Shown: positions 1 through 9,289, numbered from the stretch's first letter. The stretch: DNA of 64,000 bases from Anaerosomatales bacterium (GCA_029210645.1 JARGFT010000004.1:69898-133897); one strand, 5' to 3'. Numbers and translations: made by a program. The notes: generated by a model not told the origin, from the letters alone.

Positions 1-1818
1 GGCACGCGCACGATCGAACGCATGCCTGTCCCCGACGAGTGGTACAGCGCGTACATCGGAGGCGAGGGCACGGGAGTACGCCTCTTCGCCGACCTCGTCG
101 ACTTCGACAAGGACCCGCTCGACCCGTCCCAGCCCCTCATCTTCTCGGTCGGCCCGTTGACCGCGACCGCAGCCCCGTCCTCCGGCCGGACCGTCGTCAT
201 CTTCCGCTCGGTGGCAAGCGGGGGCCTCGGGCTCACCAACGTCGGTGGCAAGCTCGCGCCGCCCATCAAGAAGGCCGGCTACGACATGATCGCGTTCACC
301 GGTCGGGCCGACGGGCCTGTCTACGTGGTCATCGACGACGACGACGTTCGCATCCTCGACGCTGCCGACCTGTGGGGCAAGGGAGTGCGCGACACCGAGG
401 ACACACTCAAGGCCTCGCTGGAAGGCGACGGCTGGCAGATCGCCTCGATCGGGCCGGCAGGTGAGAACGGCGTGGTGTACTCGTGCATCATCACCGACAA
501 GGAGCGGGCGGCGGGCCGCAGCGGCGGAGGCGTCGCCATGGGTTCGAAGAACCTCAAAGCTGTCGTCGTGCGCGGCACCAAGCCGGTGCCGATCGCCGAT
601 CCCGACACGCTCAAGGCTGCGGCCAAGCACGCTCGCGAAGAGCTGCTCAGCGAGGAGTTCGTTCGCGACGAGCTCAAACCCTACGGCACCCCGAGCTTCT
701 ACGACGCGATCAGCGCACTCGGCCTGCTCCCGACGAAGAACTGGCAGCGCCAGACGTGGCCGGAGTCGATCGACAAGATCGGCCATCAGGCCTACCACAC
801 CACGCTGAAGGTCAAGCCGTATGCGTGCTCGGGCTGCCCGATCGCGTGCGGACGCGAGACCACCATCATGGAGGGGCCGTATGCCGGCGAAAGCGGTGGC
901 GGACCCGAGTACGAGACGCTCGGCGCGTTCGGCGCGAAGTGCCTCGTCGACGACGTCAACGCCATCGCCAAGGCGAGCTACGTCTGCAACGACCTCGGCA
1001 TGGACACGATCTCCGCGGGTCAGGTGATCGCGGTGGCAATGGAGTGGTGGGAGAAGGGCATCCTCACCGACAAGGATACCGACGGTCTCGATCTGACCTG
1101 GGGCAACGGCGAGATCTTCCCCGAGCTGCTACACAAGATCGCCTACCGTGACGGCTTCGGCGGGCTGCTTGCCGACGGAGCCCGGGGCGCTGCAAAGGCC
1201 CTCGGGGGAGACGCCGGGGACTACGCCATGCACGTCAAGGGCCTCGAGCTCGCATCCTGCGGCGTGGCCGGCAGCAAGGGCGAAGCGGTCTCGCACGCCG
1301 TCTCTCCACGTGGTGCGGACCATCTGCGCCCGTACGCGTCGGTGGTCGACGCGTTCGCGTATCGCAACGAGGAACTCGGCATCACCGAGGACGTCGACTT
1401 CCTCGATGACGGCAACAAGGCGTGGGTCAAGCCGTTCATGGAGCTCTCGATGGCTACGAACCAGATGGGCGTATGCCTGTTCACCGTGATCACTCTCGCG
1501 GTGCAGCCGTCTACGTGGGCGCAGCTTCTGACCGCTGCGACCGGCGAGTCGTGGACGAAGGAGGACCTGCTTCGCTCCGCCGAGCGCGTGATCGTGCTCG
1601 AGCGGCTCGTCAACGCGCGGTTCGGCTTCACGCGTGCCGATGACTCGCTACCCAAGCGACTGCTCACCGAGCCTGCGGCAGACGGTCGCGGCGAAGGCCA
1701 GGTCGTCGACCTGGACAAGGCGCTCGACAGCTTCTACACCGCGATGGGGTGGGATCTGCAAAGCGGCCTACCCACCGACGAGACGCTCCAACGGCTCGGC
1801 ATGTCCGGCGTCGTGTAA
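1..1818 (+). CDS. Aldehyde:ferredoxin oxidoreductase, tungsten-pterin type (5' partial)
   Basis: Oxidises aldehydes to carboxylic acids with reduction of ferredoxin, using a tungsto-bispterin and one [4Fe-4S] cluster in the cytoplasm. The AOR cluster cysteines are visible: C-x2-C-x3-C at nt 826, 835 and 847 (CSGCPIAC), and a distant fourth Cys at nt 1474 (GVCLF), the family spacing. The N-terminal IGGEGTG and the LGLTNVGGK region are also typical. The first ATG is at nt 22, but the frame is open to base 1 and reads GTRTIER, matching the usual AOR opening before the VPDEW segment. The true start is therefore probably some 10-20 codons outside the window. It faces the ornithine cluster across a terminator-like hairpin. 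In this context it may oxidise aldehydes derived from amino-acid keto acids (inference). Confidence 0.93.
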   Translation, partial: GTRTIERMPVPDEWYSAYIGGEGTGVRLFADLVDFDKDPLDPSQPLIFSVGPLTATAAPSSGRTVVIFRSVASGGLGLTNVGGKLAPPIKKAGYDMIAFTGRADGPVYVVIDDDDVRILDAADLWGKGVRDTEDTLKASLEGDGWQIASIGPAGENGVVYSCIITDKERAAGRSGGGVAMGSKNLKAVVVRGTKPVPIADPDTLKAAAKHAREELLSEEFVRDELKPYGTPSFYDAISALGLLPTKNWQRQTWPESIDKIGHQAYHTTLKVKPYACSGCPIACGRETTIMEGPYAGESGGGPEYETLGAFGAKCLVDDVNAIAKASYVCNDLGMDTISAGQVIAVAMEWWEKGILTDKDTDGLDLTWGNGEIFPELLHKIAYRDGFGGLLADGARGAAKALGGDAGDYAMHVKGLELASCGVAGSKGEAVSHAVSPRGADHLRPYASVVDAFAYRNEELGITEDVDFLDDGNKAWVKPFMELSMATNQMGVCLFTVITLAVQPSTWAQLLTAATGESWTKEDLLRSAERVIVLERLVNARFGFTRADDSLPKRLLTEPAADGRGEGQVVDLDKALDSFYTAMGWDLQSGLPTDETLQRLGMSGVV

Positions 1819-1844
1819 GGACGCGACAGCACCGGCTCGGCCAC

Positions 1845-1874
1845 GAAGCGCTCGGCAGCGATGCCGGGCGCTTC
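1845..1874. terminator. Bidirectional terminator-like hairpin between convergent genes
   Basis: GAAGCGC (1845-1851) pairs with GCGCTTC (1868-1874). One T-G wobble and an inner CGGC/GCCG stem extend it to 12 pairs around a 6-nt loop. It fills the 58-bp gap between two convergent genes. There is no clear T-tract on either side, so termination strength is uncertain. Confidence 0.5.
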
Positions 1875-1876
1875 GC

Positions 1877-3223
1877 TCACACCCCCGCACTCCTCCGCAT
1901 GAGCGCGACCACGGCTTCAGCAGGGAAGTGCGCGAGCAGCGCACCACAGCATGCGAGCGTGTACTCGCGATCGAGAACGCACAGCGCGTCGGCGGGCGGC
2001 AGCAGGCGGTCTCCGCCCGTGATGGGCGCCCTCGTCGCCTCGAGCGTCTCGACGCCTCCGGGCAGCCTCGTGAGCGCCCCTCCGGTGCCGATGAGGAGCC
2101 GGCACGCGGTCAGGTCGCGTCCGCGGGCCACGGTCTGGCGGCCGGTGGGCGTGTAGTGGTGCACCAGCCGCCCGGCATGCCGCTGCACCGCGGTGACCGC
2201 CGCCGTCCGTGCGAGCGTGCGTGCGGCCTCGATCGCCTCCTCGCCCTCCGGAATCGCCGGTGGCAGCTGCCCGGGGACCTCCTCGGCGTCGAGAAGCGCC
2301 GCCACATGCTGTGCGCTCACGAACGTCCCGAGGTCGCCCTCGACCGTTCGCTTGCTGTGGGGCTCGGGGTCGGTGGCGATGGCCGCGATCTCCGGCGAGC
2401 CGTCGGTCACCGAGTGCACGTCGGTGGTCGCGCCGCCCACATCGATCACCACCAGGTCGCCGACCGCCGCCGCAAGCGCCTCGGACGCCATGAGCACCGC
2501 ACCCGGCGTCGGCAGTATTCGCCCGTTCACGAAAGACGCGATGCGCTCCATGCCCGGGGCGTGGGTGATGTGCTCCTCGAACGCGTCGTGGATGACATGG
2601 CGAGCAGGCAGGATATCGAGCTCGTCGACGTCGGGATAAACGTTGGAGGTCATCCGCACACGGAAGCCCGCCTCCGCGAGCAGTGCTCCGGCCTCACCGG
2701 CCACCGCTGAGTTCCCCCCGTAGACCACGATGGGCCGTGCCGACAGCGCCACGAGCCGCTCGGCGTTGTGCAGCACCGTCTCGGTGTCGCCGCCCTCCAC
2801 ACCGCCCGCAAGCAGGATCAGCCCCGGCCGTGCCTCCTCGATGCGGGCCAGATCGTGGTCGCGCAGCTTGCCCGATGTCTGATACTCGACCACACCGCCG
2901 GCGCCGAGCGCAGCCTCCCGGGCCGCCATCGCCGTCATCTTGTGCGTCAGTCCGTGGACCGTCATGCGCAGCCCGCCCGCCGCCGAGGAGGTGGCGAGCG
3001 TGAGCGTCGGCTCGAGCAGTCCGGTGACCGCCTCGAGCCGCTCGCGCGCCAGGTCGAGGCCGATGCCCACGTCGCCCTCGGCCACGCTCGTGGAAGCGAC
3101 GCCCTGGCCGAGCAGGCGCGGCTCGGTGGCCGGCCAGCCGGAAAGGCCGGCGAACGCCGAGAGCACGGTCGTCGTCGAGCCGATCTCGGCGACGAGCACA
3201 TCTATCACACGCGGTTCAGGCAC
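1877..3223 (-). CDS. MutL/GlmL-family ASKHA ATPase, probable aminomutase-associated protein
   Basis: Family known from glutamate mutase (GlmL/MutL) and ornithine aminomutase clusters, where it is proposed to protect or reactivate the B12 enzyme. The actin-like ATPase phosphate-1 motif is at the N-terminus (AEIGSTTT), and the second half has VVIDVGGATTDVHSV. A Gly-rich LLAGGVEGGD loop is present. The start is taken as GTG at 3223 because AAGGAGG lies 7 nt upstream and the protein then begins just before the ATPase motif; the frame continues upstream but lacks family-like sequence. It is 448 aa. It is the last gene of the ornithine-utilisation series, 130 bp after the aminotransferase. The reactivation role is inference from context. 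Confidence 0.85.
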   Translation of the reverse strand: MPEPRVIDVLVAEIGSTTTVLSAFAGLSGWPATEPRLLGQGVASTSVAEGDVGIGLDLARERLEAVTGLLEPTLTLATSSAAGGLRMTVHGLTHKMTAMAAREAALGAGGVVEYQTSGKLRDHDLARIEEARPGLILLAGGVEGGDTETVLHNAERLVALSARPIVVYGGNSAVAGEAGALLAEAGFRVRMTSNVYPDVDELDILPARHVIHDAFEEHITHAPGMERIASFVNGRILPTPGAVLMASEALAAAVGDLVVIDVGGATTDVHSVTDGSPEIAAIATDPEPHSKRTVEGDLGTFVSAQHVAALLDAEEVPGQLPPAIPEGEEAIEAARTLARTAAVTAVQRHAGRLVHHYTPTGRQTVARGRDLTACRLLIGTGGALTRLPGGVETLEATRAPITGGDRLLPPADALCVLDREYTLACCGALLAHFPAEAVVALMRRSAGV

Positions 3224-3353
3224 CCGCTGGGCCTCCTTGCCGCTGTCGGAACGGGCCCCGGCCGACCGCGTCGCCGACACCCTCAGCGGTATGGTAGCCC
3301 ACTGGGCAACTCCGTGCCGCGAGCGCCTGGACGCTTCCGCGCGCCCCCGGCCC

Positions 3354-4715
3354 TCAGTGTCCGCGGCGCGTGAGCATCGTCCGCCCGAGCCCCGCAAACG
3401 CTCGCACGATTCCCCGGTGATGAGCGCAGACGTTCTCGAACGCCTCCAGTACCCGGTCGACCTGTTCGTCGGTCACGATGAGCGGTGGCTCGAACCGGAT
3501 CACGTTGGGGTTGTTCAGCGTGTACGCGGTGATGATGTGGTGGTCGTGCAGCAGCAGCGCGGCGATGGACGATGAGAGGTACTCGTGGCTGAGGCTCTTG
3601 GCCACCTTGGGCTCGTAGAACTCCACACCCACCATGAGGCCCCGGCCACGGACCTCCTTGATGAGGCCGGAGTCGGCCGCGATTCGCTCGACGCCCGCCT
3701 TCAACCGTTCGCCCGATTCGCGCGCCCGAACGGCCAGCTCGTCCCTCACAACGATCTCGATTGCTTTGAGCCCCGCTGCCATCGCGCGGGTATTCCCGCC
3801 GAACGTCGAGGTGTGCAGAACGCACTTGTCGCTGCTCCCGTACCCCGCCGACCACACATCGTCCGTCGCCGTGTACGCCCCGAGCGGCATGATGCCACCG
3901 CCGAGGCTCTTCGCGGTCGCGATGATGTCGGGCCGGGCGTCATCGTGCTCGACCGCGAACATGCTTCCCGTCCGCCCGAAGCCGGTCTGGATCTCATCGG
4001 CGATGAAGAGTGCTCCGTGGGCATGGCACGCCTCTTCGGCGGCCTTGAGGTAGCCGTCCGGCGGCACGATGATGCCCCCCTCGCCCTGGACCGGCTCTAC
4101 GATGAATGCGGCGCACTCGTGCTGCTCCAACACGGCCGACAACGCCCCGACGTCACCGAATGGCACCTCGTGACATCCGGGGACGAGCGGGCGGAACGGC
4201 GCCTGGTACTTCTCGCGCCCGGTTACGGAGAGCGCCCCCATCGACTTGCCATGGAACGAGCCGGACGCGTAGACGAGGTCCGTCCTGCCCGTGCTGATCC
4301 GCGCGAGCTTGAGCGCGCCCTCGACCGCCTCCGCGCCACTGTTGCAGAAGAAGCTCTTCTCCAGCACCCCGGGGCTCACCGCCGCGAGCGCCTGTCCGAG
4401 AGGGCCCACCAGGGCGCCAACAGACGCCTGCAGAATGTTGGGCATCTCCTCGACGCGGCGCACGGCATCGACCACCTCCGGATGGTTGTGGCCCAGGTTG
4501 AGCGCTCCGTAGCCGCCGAGGAAGTCGAGGTACTCGATACCCTGGTCGTCGACGACGGTGACGCCGTGCGCCCGGACGAACCTCCGGTCCAACCCCACAA
4601 CGCCGAAGAGCGTGCACAGTCCGGGGTTCACGAACTGCCGGTAGAGCGCAACAGACTCCTTTCGCTCCAGCCCCAGAGCGTCTTCGAGCGTGACGATCTC
4701 ATGTGTTGACAACAT
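3354..4715 (-). CDS. Class III PLP aminotransferase (ornithine/putrescine type)
   Basis: Fold-type I transaminase of the acetylornithine/ornithine/putrescine/GABA group. Visible motifs are SGAEAVEGALK (phosphate binding), DEIQTGFGRTG (Asp contacting the pyridine N) and TAKSLGGG carrying the Schiff-base Lys. The N-terminal extension LYRQFVNPGL resembles putrescine or ornithine aminotransferases more than ArgD. Length is 453 aa. Its ATG at 4715 follows GGAGGG by 5 nt and overlaps the end of the GNAT gene by 17 nt. Its place in the ornithine cluster suggests an amino donor such as ornithine, putrescine or a diamino intermediate, but the substrate cannot be told from sequence alone. Confidence 0.85.
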   Translation of the reverse strand: MLSTHEIVTLEDALGLERKESVALYRQFVNPGLCTLFGVVGLDRRFVRAHGVTVVDDQGIEYLDFLGGYGALNLGHNHPEVVDAVRRVEEMPNILQASVGALVGPLGQALAAVSPGVLEKSFFCNSGAEAVEGALKLARISTGRTDLVYASGSFHGKSMGALSVTGREKYQAPFRPLVPGCHEVPFGDVGALSAVLEQHECAAFIVEPVQGEGGIIVPPDGYLKAAEEACHAHGALFIADEIQTGFGRTGSMFAVEHDDARPDIIATAKSLGGGIMPLGAYTATDDVWSAGYGSSDKCVLHTSTFGGNTRAMAAGLKAIEIVVRDELAVRARESGERLKAGVERIAADSGLIKEVRGRGLMVGVEFYEPKVAKSLSHEYLSSSIAALLLHDHHIITAYTLNNPNVIRFEPPLIVTDEQVDRVLEAFENVCAHHRGIVRAFAGLGRTMLTRRGH

Positions 4716-5412
4716 AGGTTCCCTCCTCTATCGAGCCCGGCGCCTGCCGGCACCCGGCATCCAATCGTGGCTGACGCAGCATCGGGTACAGGGGTGGCCC
4801 GCCGTAAGGGATTCTGAACGGTTCCAGCGGCCGGTATCCAAATCGCTCGTAGAACGGGACGAGATCCGGACGGGTCGCCTCGAGATATGCGGGCATGCGC
4901 TGCGTATCGCATCGCGCAAGTACGCTCGCCATCATCCGCGAGCCGATTCCCTCTCCCTGGCGCTCCGGATCGACGCCCAGGAAGAACAGGTAGTAGTGCG
5001 GCTCCTGAGGATGATGACGCTCGATCTCGGTGAACGCAGCCAGCCTCGACGGCACGTGTCGCATCTGCATGCCGCGAATGGCCTGGCCGATGAAGCGCAG
5101 CTGCTCCCCGATGCCGACGCTGAACCTCGCCGGAGGCGTCCACATGGCCACTCCGCCGAAGTCGTCCGTGGTCCAGACCTCGCCATACGGCACCGTCAGC
5201 TGCCTCAGACACACTTCGAAGAAGCGATGCATCCCCTCGTCGTGTTTCGCGTCCGAGCGGACCACCCAGTCCACGAACGGGTCGTCTTCGAACGCCCGCG
5301 ACATGAGCTCGACCGCCCGGGGGATGTCGTCGATGGCTAGCGGCACGAGCTCCCCTGCTCGCCTGCCGTCAGACGACCCTGCTCCATTCACACCGAACAC
5401 CTTCTCGGTCAC
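4699..5412 (-). CDS. GNAT-family N-acetyltransferase
   Basis: A single GNAT domain occupies roughly residues 25-220. The acetyl-CoA pyrophosphate loop is seen as VDPERQGEGIGSRMM (RQGEGIG), and the C-terminal FYERFGYRP is typical of the last strands. Its substrate is unknown. GTG at 5412 shares GTGA with the stop of the preceding flavodoxin-ferredoxin gene, so translation is probably coupled. There is no good Shine-Dalgarno, and an internal GTG a few codons on is possible. In this operon it might acetylate a diamine or amino acid intermediate (inference). Confidence 0.85.
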   Translation of the reverse strand: MTEKVFGVNGAGSSDGRRAGELVPLAIDDIPRAVELMSRAFEDDPFVDWVVRSDAKHDEGMHRFFEVCLRQLTVPYGEVWTTDDFGGVAMWTPPARFSVGIGEQLRFIGQAIRGMQMRHVPSRLAAFTEIERHHPQEPHYYLFFLGVDPERQGEGIGSRMMASVLARCDTQRMPAYLEATRPDLVPFYERFGYRPLEPFRIPYGGPPLYPMLRQPRLDAGCRQAPGSIEEGTYVVNT

Positions 5413-6279
5413 ACACGCGTGATGCGTCCACGCTCGAACTCGACACTCGCGTGCTCAAGCCCCGGGTCCCTCCATGCACGATCCACGTTCCATCGGACGA
5501 ACGGCCGGAAGACCGGCCAGTCGAGTGGACAGGTCACCGCCTCCTCGGGGCATATCGTCGCGCAGTCAAGACAGAGCACGCACTCTCTCCCCCAGACTGG
5601 CAGCATGCCGCGTTGCCATGAGATGTTGTGTGTGGGGCACTCCTTGGCACAGGTACCGCACCGCACGCACCGCGTGGGATCGGCCCTGAAGAGCCGCGAA
5701 TAGACGAGGCGCGTCAGTCTCGGACCGCTCAAGAGGCGCTCGAGCGCATACATCGGGTGCGTGGGCGCATCCATCGGCCGTGGATCGGGCGGGGTATCTC
5801 CCCGCTGCGCCGCGCGATGCGCGGTGGCGACCTCGCGCCCGAACTCGAAGGCAGCGTCGAGTTCCTGTGCACTCGGATGTCCGGGAGAGAACTGGGCTCC
5901 CAGCCGCGCATAGGGATAGAAATGACCTTCTCCGCAGGAGGTGAACACTCCGATCTCTACGCCACCGGCTCTCGCCAGCGCCCGGCGCACGCGGTTGAGC
6001 CCGGCACCACGGTACGTTGCGTTGAGCGAGAGCGAACACGGGCGTGCCGTCGAGCCGCCTGAGCGCTGCGATAGCCCGGCTCACGGGGGTGGGCGGCCGG
6101 TACCAGTGCACCGGGAAACCGAACCCGATGAGATTGTAAGCCGCAGAGTCAGGTCCCGACTCGTTACGCAGATCGTGCAGGTCGCAGTCCGCGCCCTCGA
6201 CCCGCAACCCATCTGCGATCCGCTCCGCGACGCGCAGGGTAGTGCCGGTGATCGTCCAGTAGAGGATGAGCGCATTCAC
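5409..6279 (-). pseudogene. EFR1-type flavodoxin-ferredoxin protein, interrupted by one frameshift
   Basis: The N-terminal flavodoxin half (GTG 6279, NALILYWTITGTT, FMN loop) lies in one frame. The rest of the flavodoxin fold and two [4Fe-4S] ferredoxin motifs (CVRCGTCAKECP and CVLCLDCATICP) lie in another. Reading is restored by removing one base within about 6015-6030, giving FALA-x-ATYRGAGLNR, which resembles intact EFR1-like proteins. Each fragment alone lacks half a domain, so two separate genes are unlikely. The 5' end follows oraE by 20 nt with SD GGGAGG; the 3' end overlaps the GNAT start. An intact protein would shuttle electrons between flavin and ferredoxin. The lesion may be genuine decay or a sequencing error; all eight cluster cysteines are intact, which favours error. 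Confidence 0.75.
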
Positions 6280-6299
6280 GCGGCTCGCCTCCCGGTCGG

Positions 6300-8543
6300 C
6301 TATATACCCCGCTTGCGCATCGATTCCACGATGAAGCTCGCCACGTCGATGCCCTTGGTCTTGCGGCCGAAGCCGGCGTCCATGCCCCAGGAGCGCGCGA
6401 GCTCGTCGGTCACCTGCGTGCCGCCGCTGATGAGCAGCAGCTTCTCGCGCACGCCCTTCTCCTCCGCCAGATCAGCGAGCTTCTGCATCATGAGGCGGTG
6501 GATCTCACCGTGGGTGATGATCGTCGAGATGAGCACCGCCGAGGCGGCGTGCTCGATGGCCGCATCGAGCACCTTCTCGATGGGCACGCTCGTGCCCAGA
6601 TACTCCACGCCGAAGCCCCACTTCTCGAGCCCGCCGTGCTTGATGTCGAGGATCTCACGCATGCCCACCGAGTGCTCGTCGTTGCCCACGGTAGCCGCGA
6701 CGACCTTCAGCCCCCGCTCGTGCACGAATTCGCGGATCTCCTCGTCGGAGAGCACCTCGGGCGGCTCGGGGATGACGAGCGTGGTCGGGTCGATTGCCAC
6801 GTCGAGACGGCCCTTCAGCTCGCACAGCGTTCCCTCGGCAGGGTGCATCACGCGCTTGTGGATGACCTCGCACTCGGCCAGGTTCATCGCCTTGCCGAGC
6901 TCGAGCGCAGCGGCTTCGGCCACGTCGGCCGCGGCGGGCAGGAACATCGTCACCACCACCACACCGTCGCCGGCCCACTCTACCTCGGGCTTGATGAGTC
7001 CCCGCTCGCGCAGATCGGCGGTGGTGGCCAGGCGCACGTTGACGTTGTCGGTCGGATCGAGCTCGTCGATGTAGGGGACTTTGATGTCCTCGCAGATGGT
7101 GCACCCGCCCACGAGCTCGCAGGGCGCCGCCTCGCCGTGCGCCTTCCCCCGGTACCCCTCCGGCAGGTGGTTCTCGCCGAAGTGGTGGCAGACCGGCGCC
7201 ATGTAGTCGTCGGCGCGCACCACGATCGAGTCGGAGGCCACTCCACCGTCACTCTGGCGCGCGATGCCGTCGTCGTGCGTCTCGGGATACTCGCCCGAGT
7301 CCACGAAGTACGCGTCCTCGACACCGGCGAAGTACCCGCCGTCGGCGATCATCGCCTCGAGGAAGAGCACCGCGCGCTCCTTGATCTCGCGCACGCGGGC
7401 CGCAAGCTCGGGCGCCTCGCGGTCGACCTTCACCATCTCGCGCAGCCCGTCCATCCCGACGAGCGACTGCTTGGCGGTCTCTACAGCGGCAACGTTGTTG
7501 TAGTGCCACGGCACGTTGCGGCCCTCATCGGGTGTGATCGTCGACTGGATGTCCGCCGAGGTGAGGCGGGATACCAGCAGGTTCATGACGTGGCTGACGG
7601 TCGCCTCGCGCGCATCGGACTCCATGTAGCGGGTGTTCTGCTGGGCGCGCATCTTGTACTCGCCAAAGAGGTCCCGCAGCGCGATGGCGTAGGGCAGGTC
7701 CATCCGCATGCACGGCGCGGGAGGCGCGTCCGGCGGCACCGTCGAGAGCGCGATCGACTCCTTCGGCATCCCGGCAGCCTCGGAGTACGCGCAGTTGATC
7801 GCGTGCTGGACGAGCAGCTCGGGCATGACCTTCCACGCGCGCACGGCAGTGGCATTGGCGTTGTGTGCCCCGTCGATCTGCAGGATGCCTGCGGCGGCCA
7901 TGATCCGTTTGGCGACAGCCGCATCGACGAAGCTGCGGTACATGTTGATGTTGCGGTAGAGCACGTTGTACTGCGGGTCCTGGTGCGCCCCGTTCACGCC
8001 CTCCTCGGCGAAGAGCACGGCCATCTCGGGCCCTGCGACCCCGCTCACGTAGGAGTGGAAGTTGATGGGCCGGCCCACCTCGTCCTCGATGAGATCGAGC
8101 GCGCGGCGCGTGAGGCGCAGCTGCTTGCGGGTGATCGCGATCCCGCCGACCCCCTCAGGCGTGCCCTCGAGCAGGCCGTCGATGTGGCTCTGGCCCGCGG
8201 TACGGATGACCATGATGTGGTCCGCGCCGTGCCAGGCAGCCATGCGCATGCGCCGGATGTCGTCCTCGGGTCGTCCCGAGGCGATCTCGGTGGTCACGAC
8301 GCAGTCGGGCTGCGGGTCGATGTCCTCGAAGTAGTGCGCGGCTGGAAGCGAGACGCTACGCTCCAACGGCTTCGAAGTCTCATGGTAGGTGAACTCGTAG
8401 ATCTGCTGGTCCGGCACGTGCTCGCGCCAGGTCCAGCCGCGCCGCCGCGGGCGGTAGCACTCCAGCCCCTCGAGCAACGCCTCGACGTCCAGCTTCTCGT
8501 TAAGCTTGAGCGGCGGGTCGGGGGGCAGGCGGTCGGCGCTCAT
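6300..8543 (-). CDS. oraE: D-ornithine 4,5-aminomutase, large (E) subunit
   Basis: Adenosylcobalamin- and PLP-dependent mutase that moves the 5-amino group of D-ornithine to C4, giving 2,4-diaminopentanoate. The C-terminal Rossmann B12 domain has the base-off motif DEHSVG, with the cobalt-ligating His at residue 624 (counted from ATG 8543). A Lys lies exactly 11 residues on (ILDIK), as for His618/Lys629 of the Clostridium sticklandii enzyme, where that Lys forms the PLP imine. ISTIITHG and LLLISGGT line the cobalamin tail pocket. ATG 8543 forms an ATGA overlap with oraS; GTG 8558 is an alternative. Length is 747 aa, close to the family. It works with OraS. Confidence 0.96.
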   Translation of the reverse strand: MSADRLPPDPPLKLNEKLDVEALLEGLECYRPRRRGWTWREHVPDQQIYEFTYHETSKPLERSVSLPAAHYFEDIDPQPDCVVTTEIASGRPEDDIRRMRMAAWHGADHIMVIRTAGQSHIDGLLEGTPEGVGGIAITRKQLRLTRRALDLIEDEVGRPINFHSYVSGVAGPEMAVLFAEEGVNGAHQDPQYNVLYRNINMYRSFVDAAVAKRIMAAAGILQIDGAHNANATAVRAWKVMPELLVQHAINCAYSEAAGMPKESIALSTVPPDAPPAPCMRMDLPYAIALRDLFGEYKMRAQQNTRYMESDAREATVSHVMNLLVSRLTSADIQSTITPDEGRNVPWHYNNVAAVETAKQSLVGMDGLREMVKVDREAPELAARVREIKERAVLFLEAMIADGGYFAGVEDAYFVDSGEYPETHDDGIARQSDGGVASDSIVVRADDYMAPVCHHFGENHLPEGYRGKAHGEAAPCELVGGCTICEDIKVPYIDELDPTDNVNVRLATTADLRERGLIKPEVEWAGDGVVVVTMFLPAAADVAEAAALELGKAMNLAECEVIHKRVMHPAEGTLCELKGRLDVAIDPTTLVIPEPPEVLSDEEIREFVHERGLKVVAATVGNDEHSVGMREILDIKHGGLEKWGFGVEYLGTSVPIEKVLDAAIEHAASAVLISTIITHGEIHRLMMQKLADLAEEKGVREKLLLISGGTQVTDELARSWGMDAGFGRKTKGIDVASFIVESMRKRGI

Positions 8544-8902
8544 CGGGCGGCACCCCACTTCGCCTCGGCGACTTCCCAGCCCTCACCGTCGGCCAGCCTG
8601 CGTGCAGCCTCAGGCGCGTCGCACTCCCACTCCTGCATGAGCACCAGCACCACGTGACCGGCGCCGTGGCCGAGCAGGCCGCGCTTCTCGCACTCGGCGA
8701 CGACCGCCATGCAGGTGGGCGAGTCGATGCCCATGCGCATGAGCACGCTGCGCTCGATCGAGGGCGAGGTGTGGGTGCGGGCGAGCTCGACGAGCGGCTC
8801 GACGACCGCCCGAGCCCCTTCCCAGAAGCGCTCTTCGAGCTCAGCGTCGCTCAAGTCCACCAGGTGCTGGCGGACCTCGTGGTACGTGTCGGGCCGGACC
8901 AT
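8540..8902 (-). CDS. oraS: D-ornithine 4,5-aminomutase, small (S) subunit
   Basis: A 120-aa helical partner of OraE; the family is about 120 aa. The diagnostic core is seen as the MRMGIDSPTC and GHGAGHVVL segments. It overlaps oraE by 4 nt (ATGA), as expected for subunits made in equal amounts. In related clusters oraS follows ortB directly. Here a toxin-antitoxin module on the other strand lies between them, so oraS needs either its own promoter in 8903-8995 or readthrough from ortB across about 800 bp. Confidence 0.95.
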   Translation of the reverse strand: MVRPDTYHEVRQHLVDLSDAELEERFWEGARAVVEPLVELARTHTSPSIERSVLMRMGIDSPTCMAVVAECEKRGLLGHGAGHVVLVLMQEWECDAPEAARRLADGEGWEVAEAKWGAAR

Positions 8903-8945
8903 GCGGTTCAGACCTCCCTCAGCGTGGAAGATGTCAGGGCAATCA

Positions 8946-8964
8946 GATACACTCGTGGTGTATC
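8946..8964. promoter_or_regulatory. Perfect inverted repeat upstream of the antitoxin gene (putative operator)
   Basis: GATACAC-TCGTG-GTGTATC is a perfect 7-bp dyad with a 5-bp centre. It ends 31 bp before the antitoxin GTG and lies 43 bp upstream of the oraS start on the other strand. Toxin-antitoxin operons of this type are usually repressed by their own ribbon-helix-helix antitoxin at such a palindrome. The site could also influence oraS transcription (inference). Confidence 0.55.
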
Positions 8965-8995
8965 CAATCAGTGAATCCGACAGGGGGTGGCCGAT

Positions 8996-9289
8996 GTGGC
9001 CACGTACAAGGTGAACGTGTCGTTGCCCGAGGAACTGGTGGGCGAGATCGATGAGACAGCCGCGGAGCTCGGTCTGACTCGCAGTGGCTTCATCGCGGAG
9101 GCGAGCGCGCGATACGTTGCCGACGTGAGGAACCTCAGCGCCGAGGAGCGACGCCGCAGGGACATCGATCGGGCACTCGCCACGTTCAGGCGTATCGGCG
9201 CGAAGCTACCGCCCGGCGCAGTGGACGAGATGATCGCGCAGGTGCGGCGCGACCGCGACCGGGGTTGGCGCGGGGAGGCGGAACGATGA
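8996..9289 (+). CDS. Ribbon-helix-helix antitoxin (VapB-like)
   Basis: The N-terminal YKVNVSLPEELVGEIDETAAELGLTRSGFI is a ribbon-helix-helix fold (short beta strand, helix, turn, helix) that should bind DNA as a dimer. The charged C-terminal half is expected to wrap the toxin. GTG 8996 is chosen because AGGGGG is 8 nt upstream; GTG 8987 would overlap that Shine-Dalgarno. Length is 97 aa. The stop overlaps the toxin start as ATGA. It is transcribed against the surrounding ornithine genes, so it was probably inserted as a unit. Confidence 0.82.
   Translation: MATYKVNVSLPEELVGEIDETAAELGLTRSGFIAEASARYVADVRNLSAEERRRRDIDRALATFRRIGAKLPPGAVDEMIAQVRRDRDRGWRGEAER

Noticed and set aside
5566..5990. Two independent genes, a flavodoxin and a ferredoxin, instead of one frameshifted gene
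   Set aside because: The second frame contains the C-terminal half of the flavodoxin fold, so neither would be complete on its own.
6498..8657. A 719-codon plus-strand frame opposite oraE and oraS
   Set aside because: Antisense shadow of the aminomutase genes; composition is not protein-like and there is no ribosome site.
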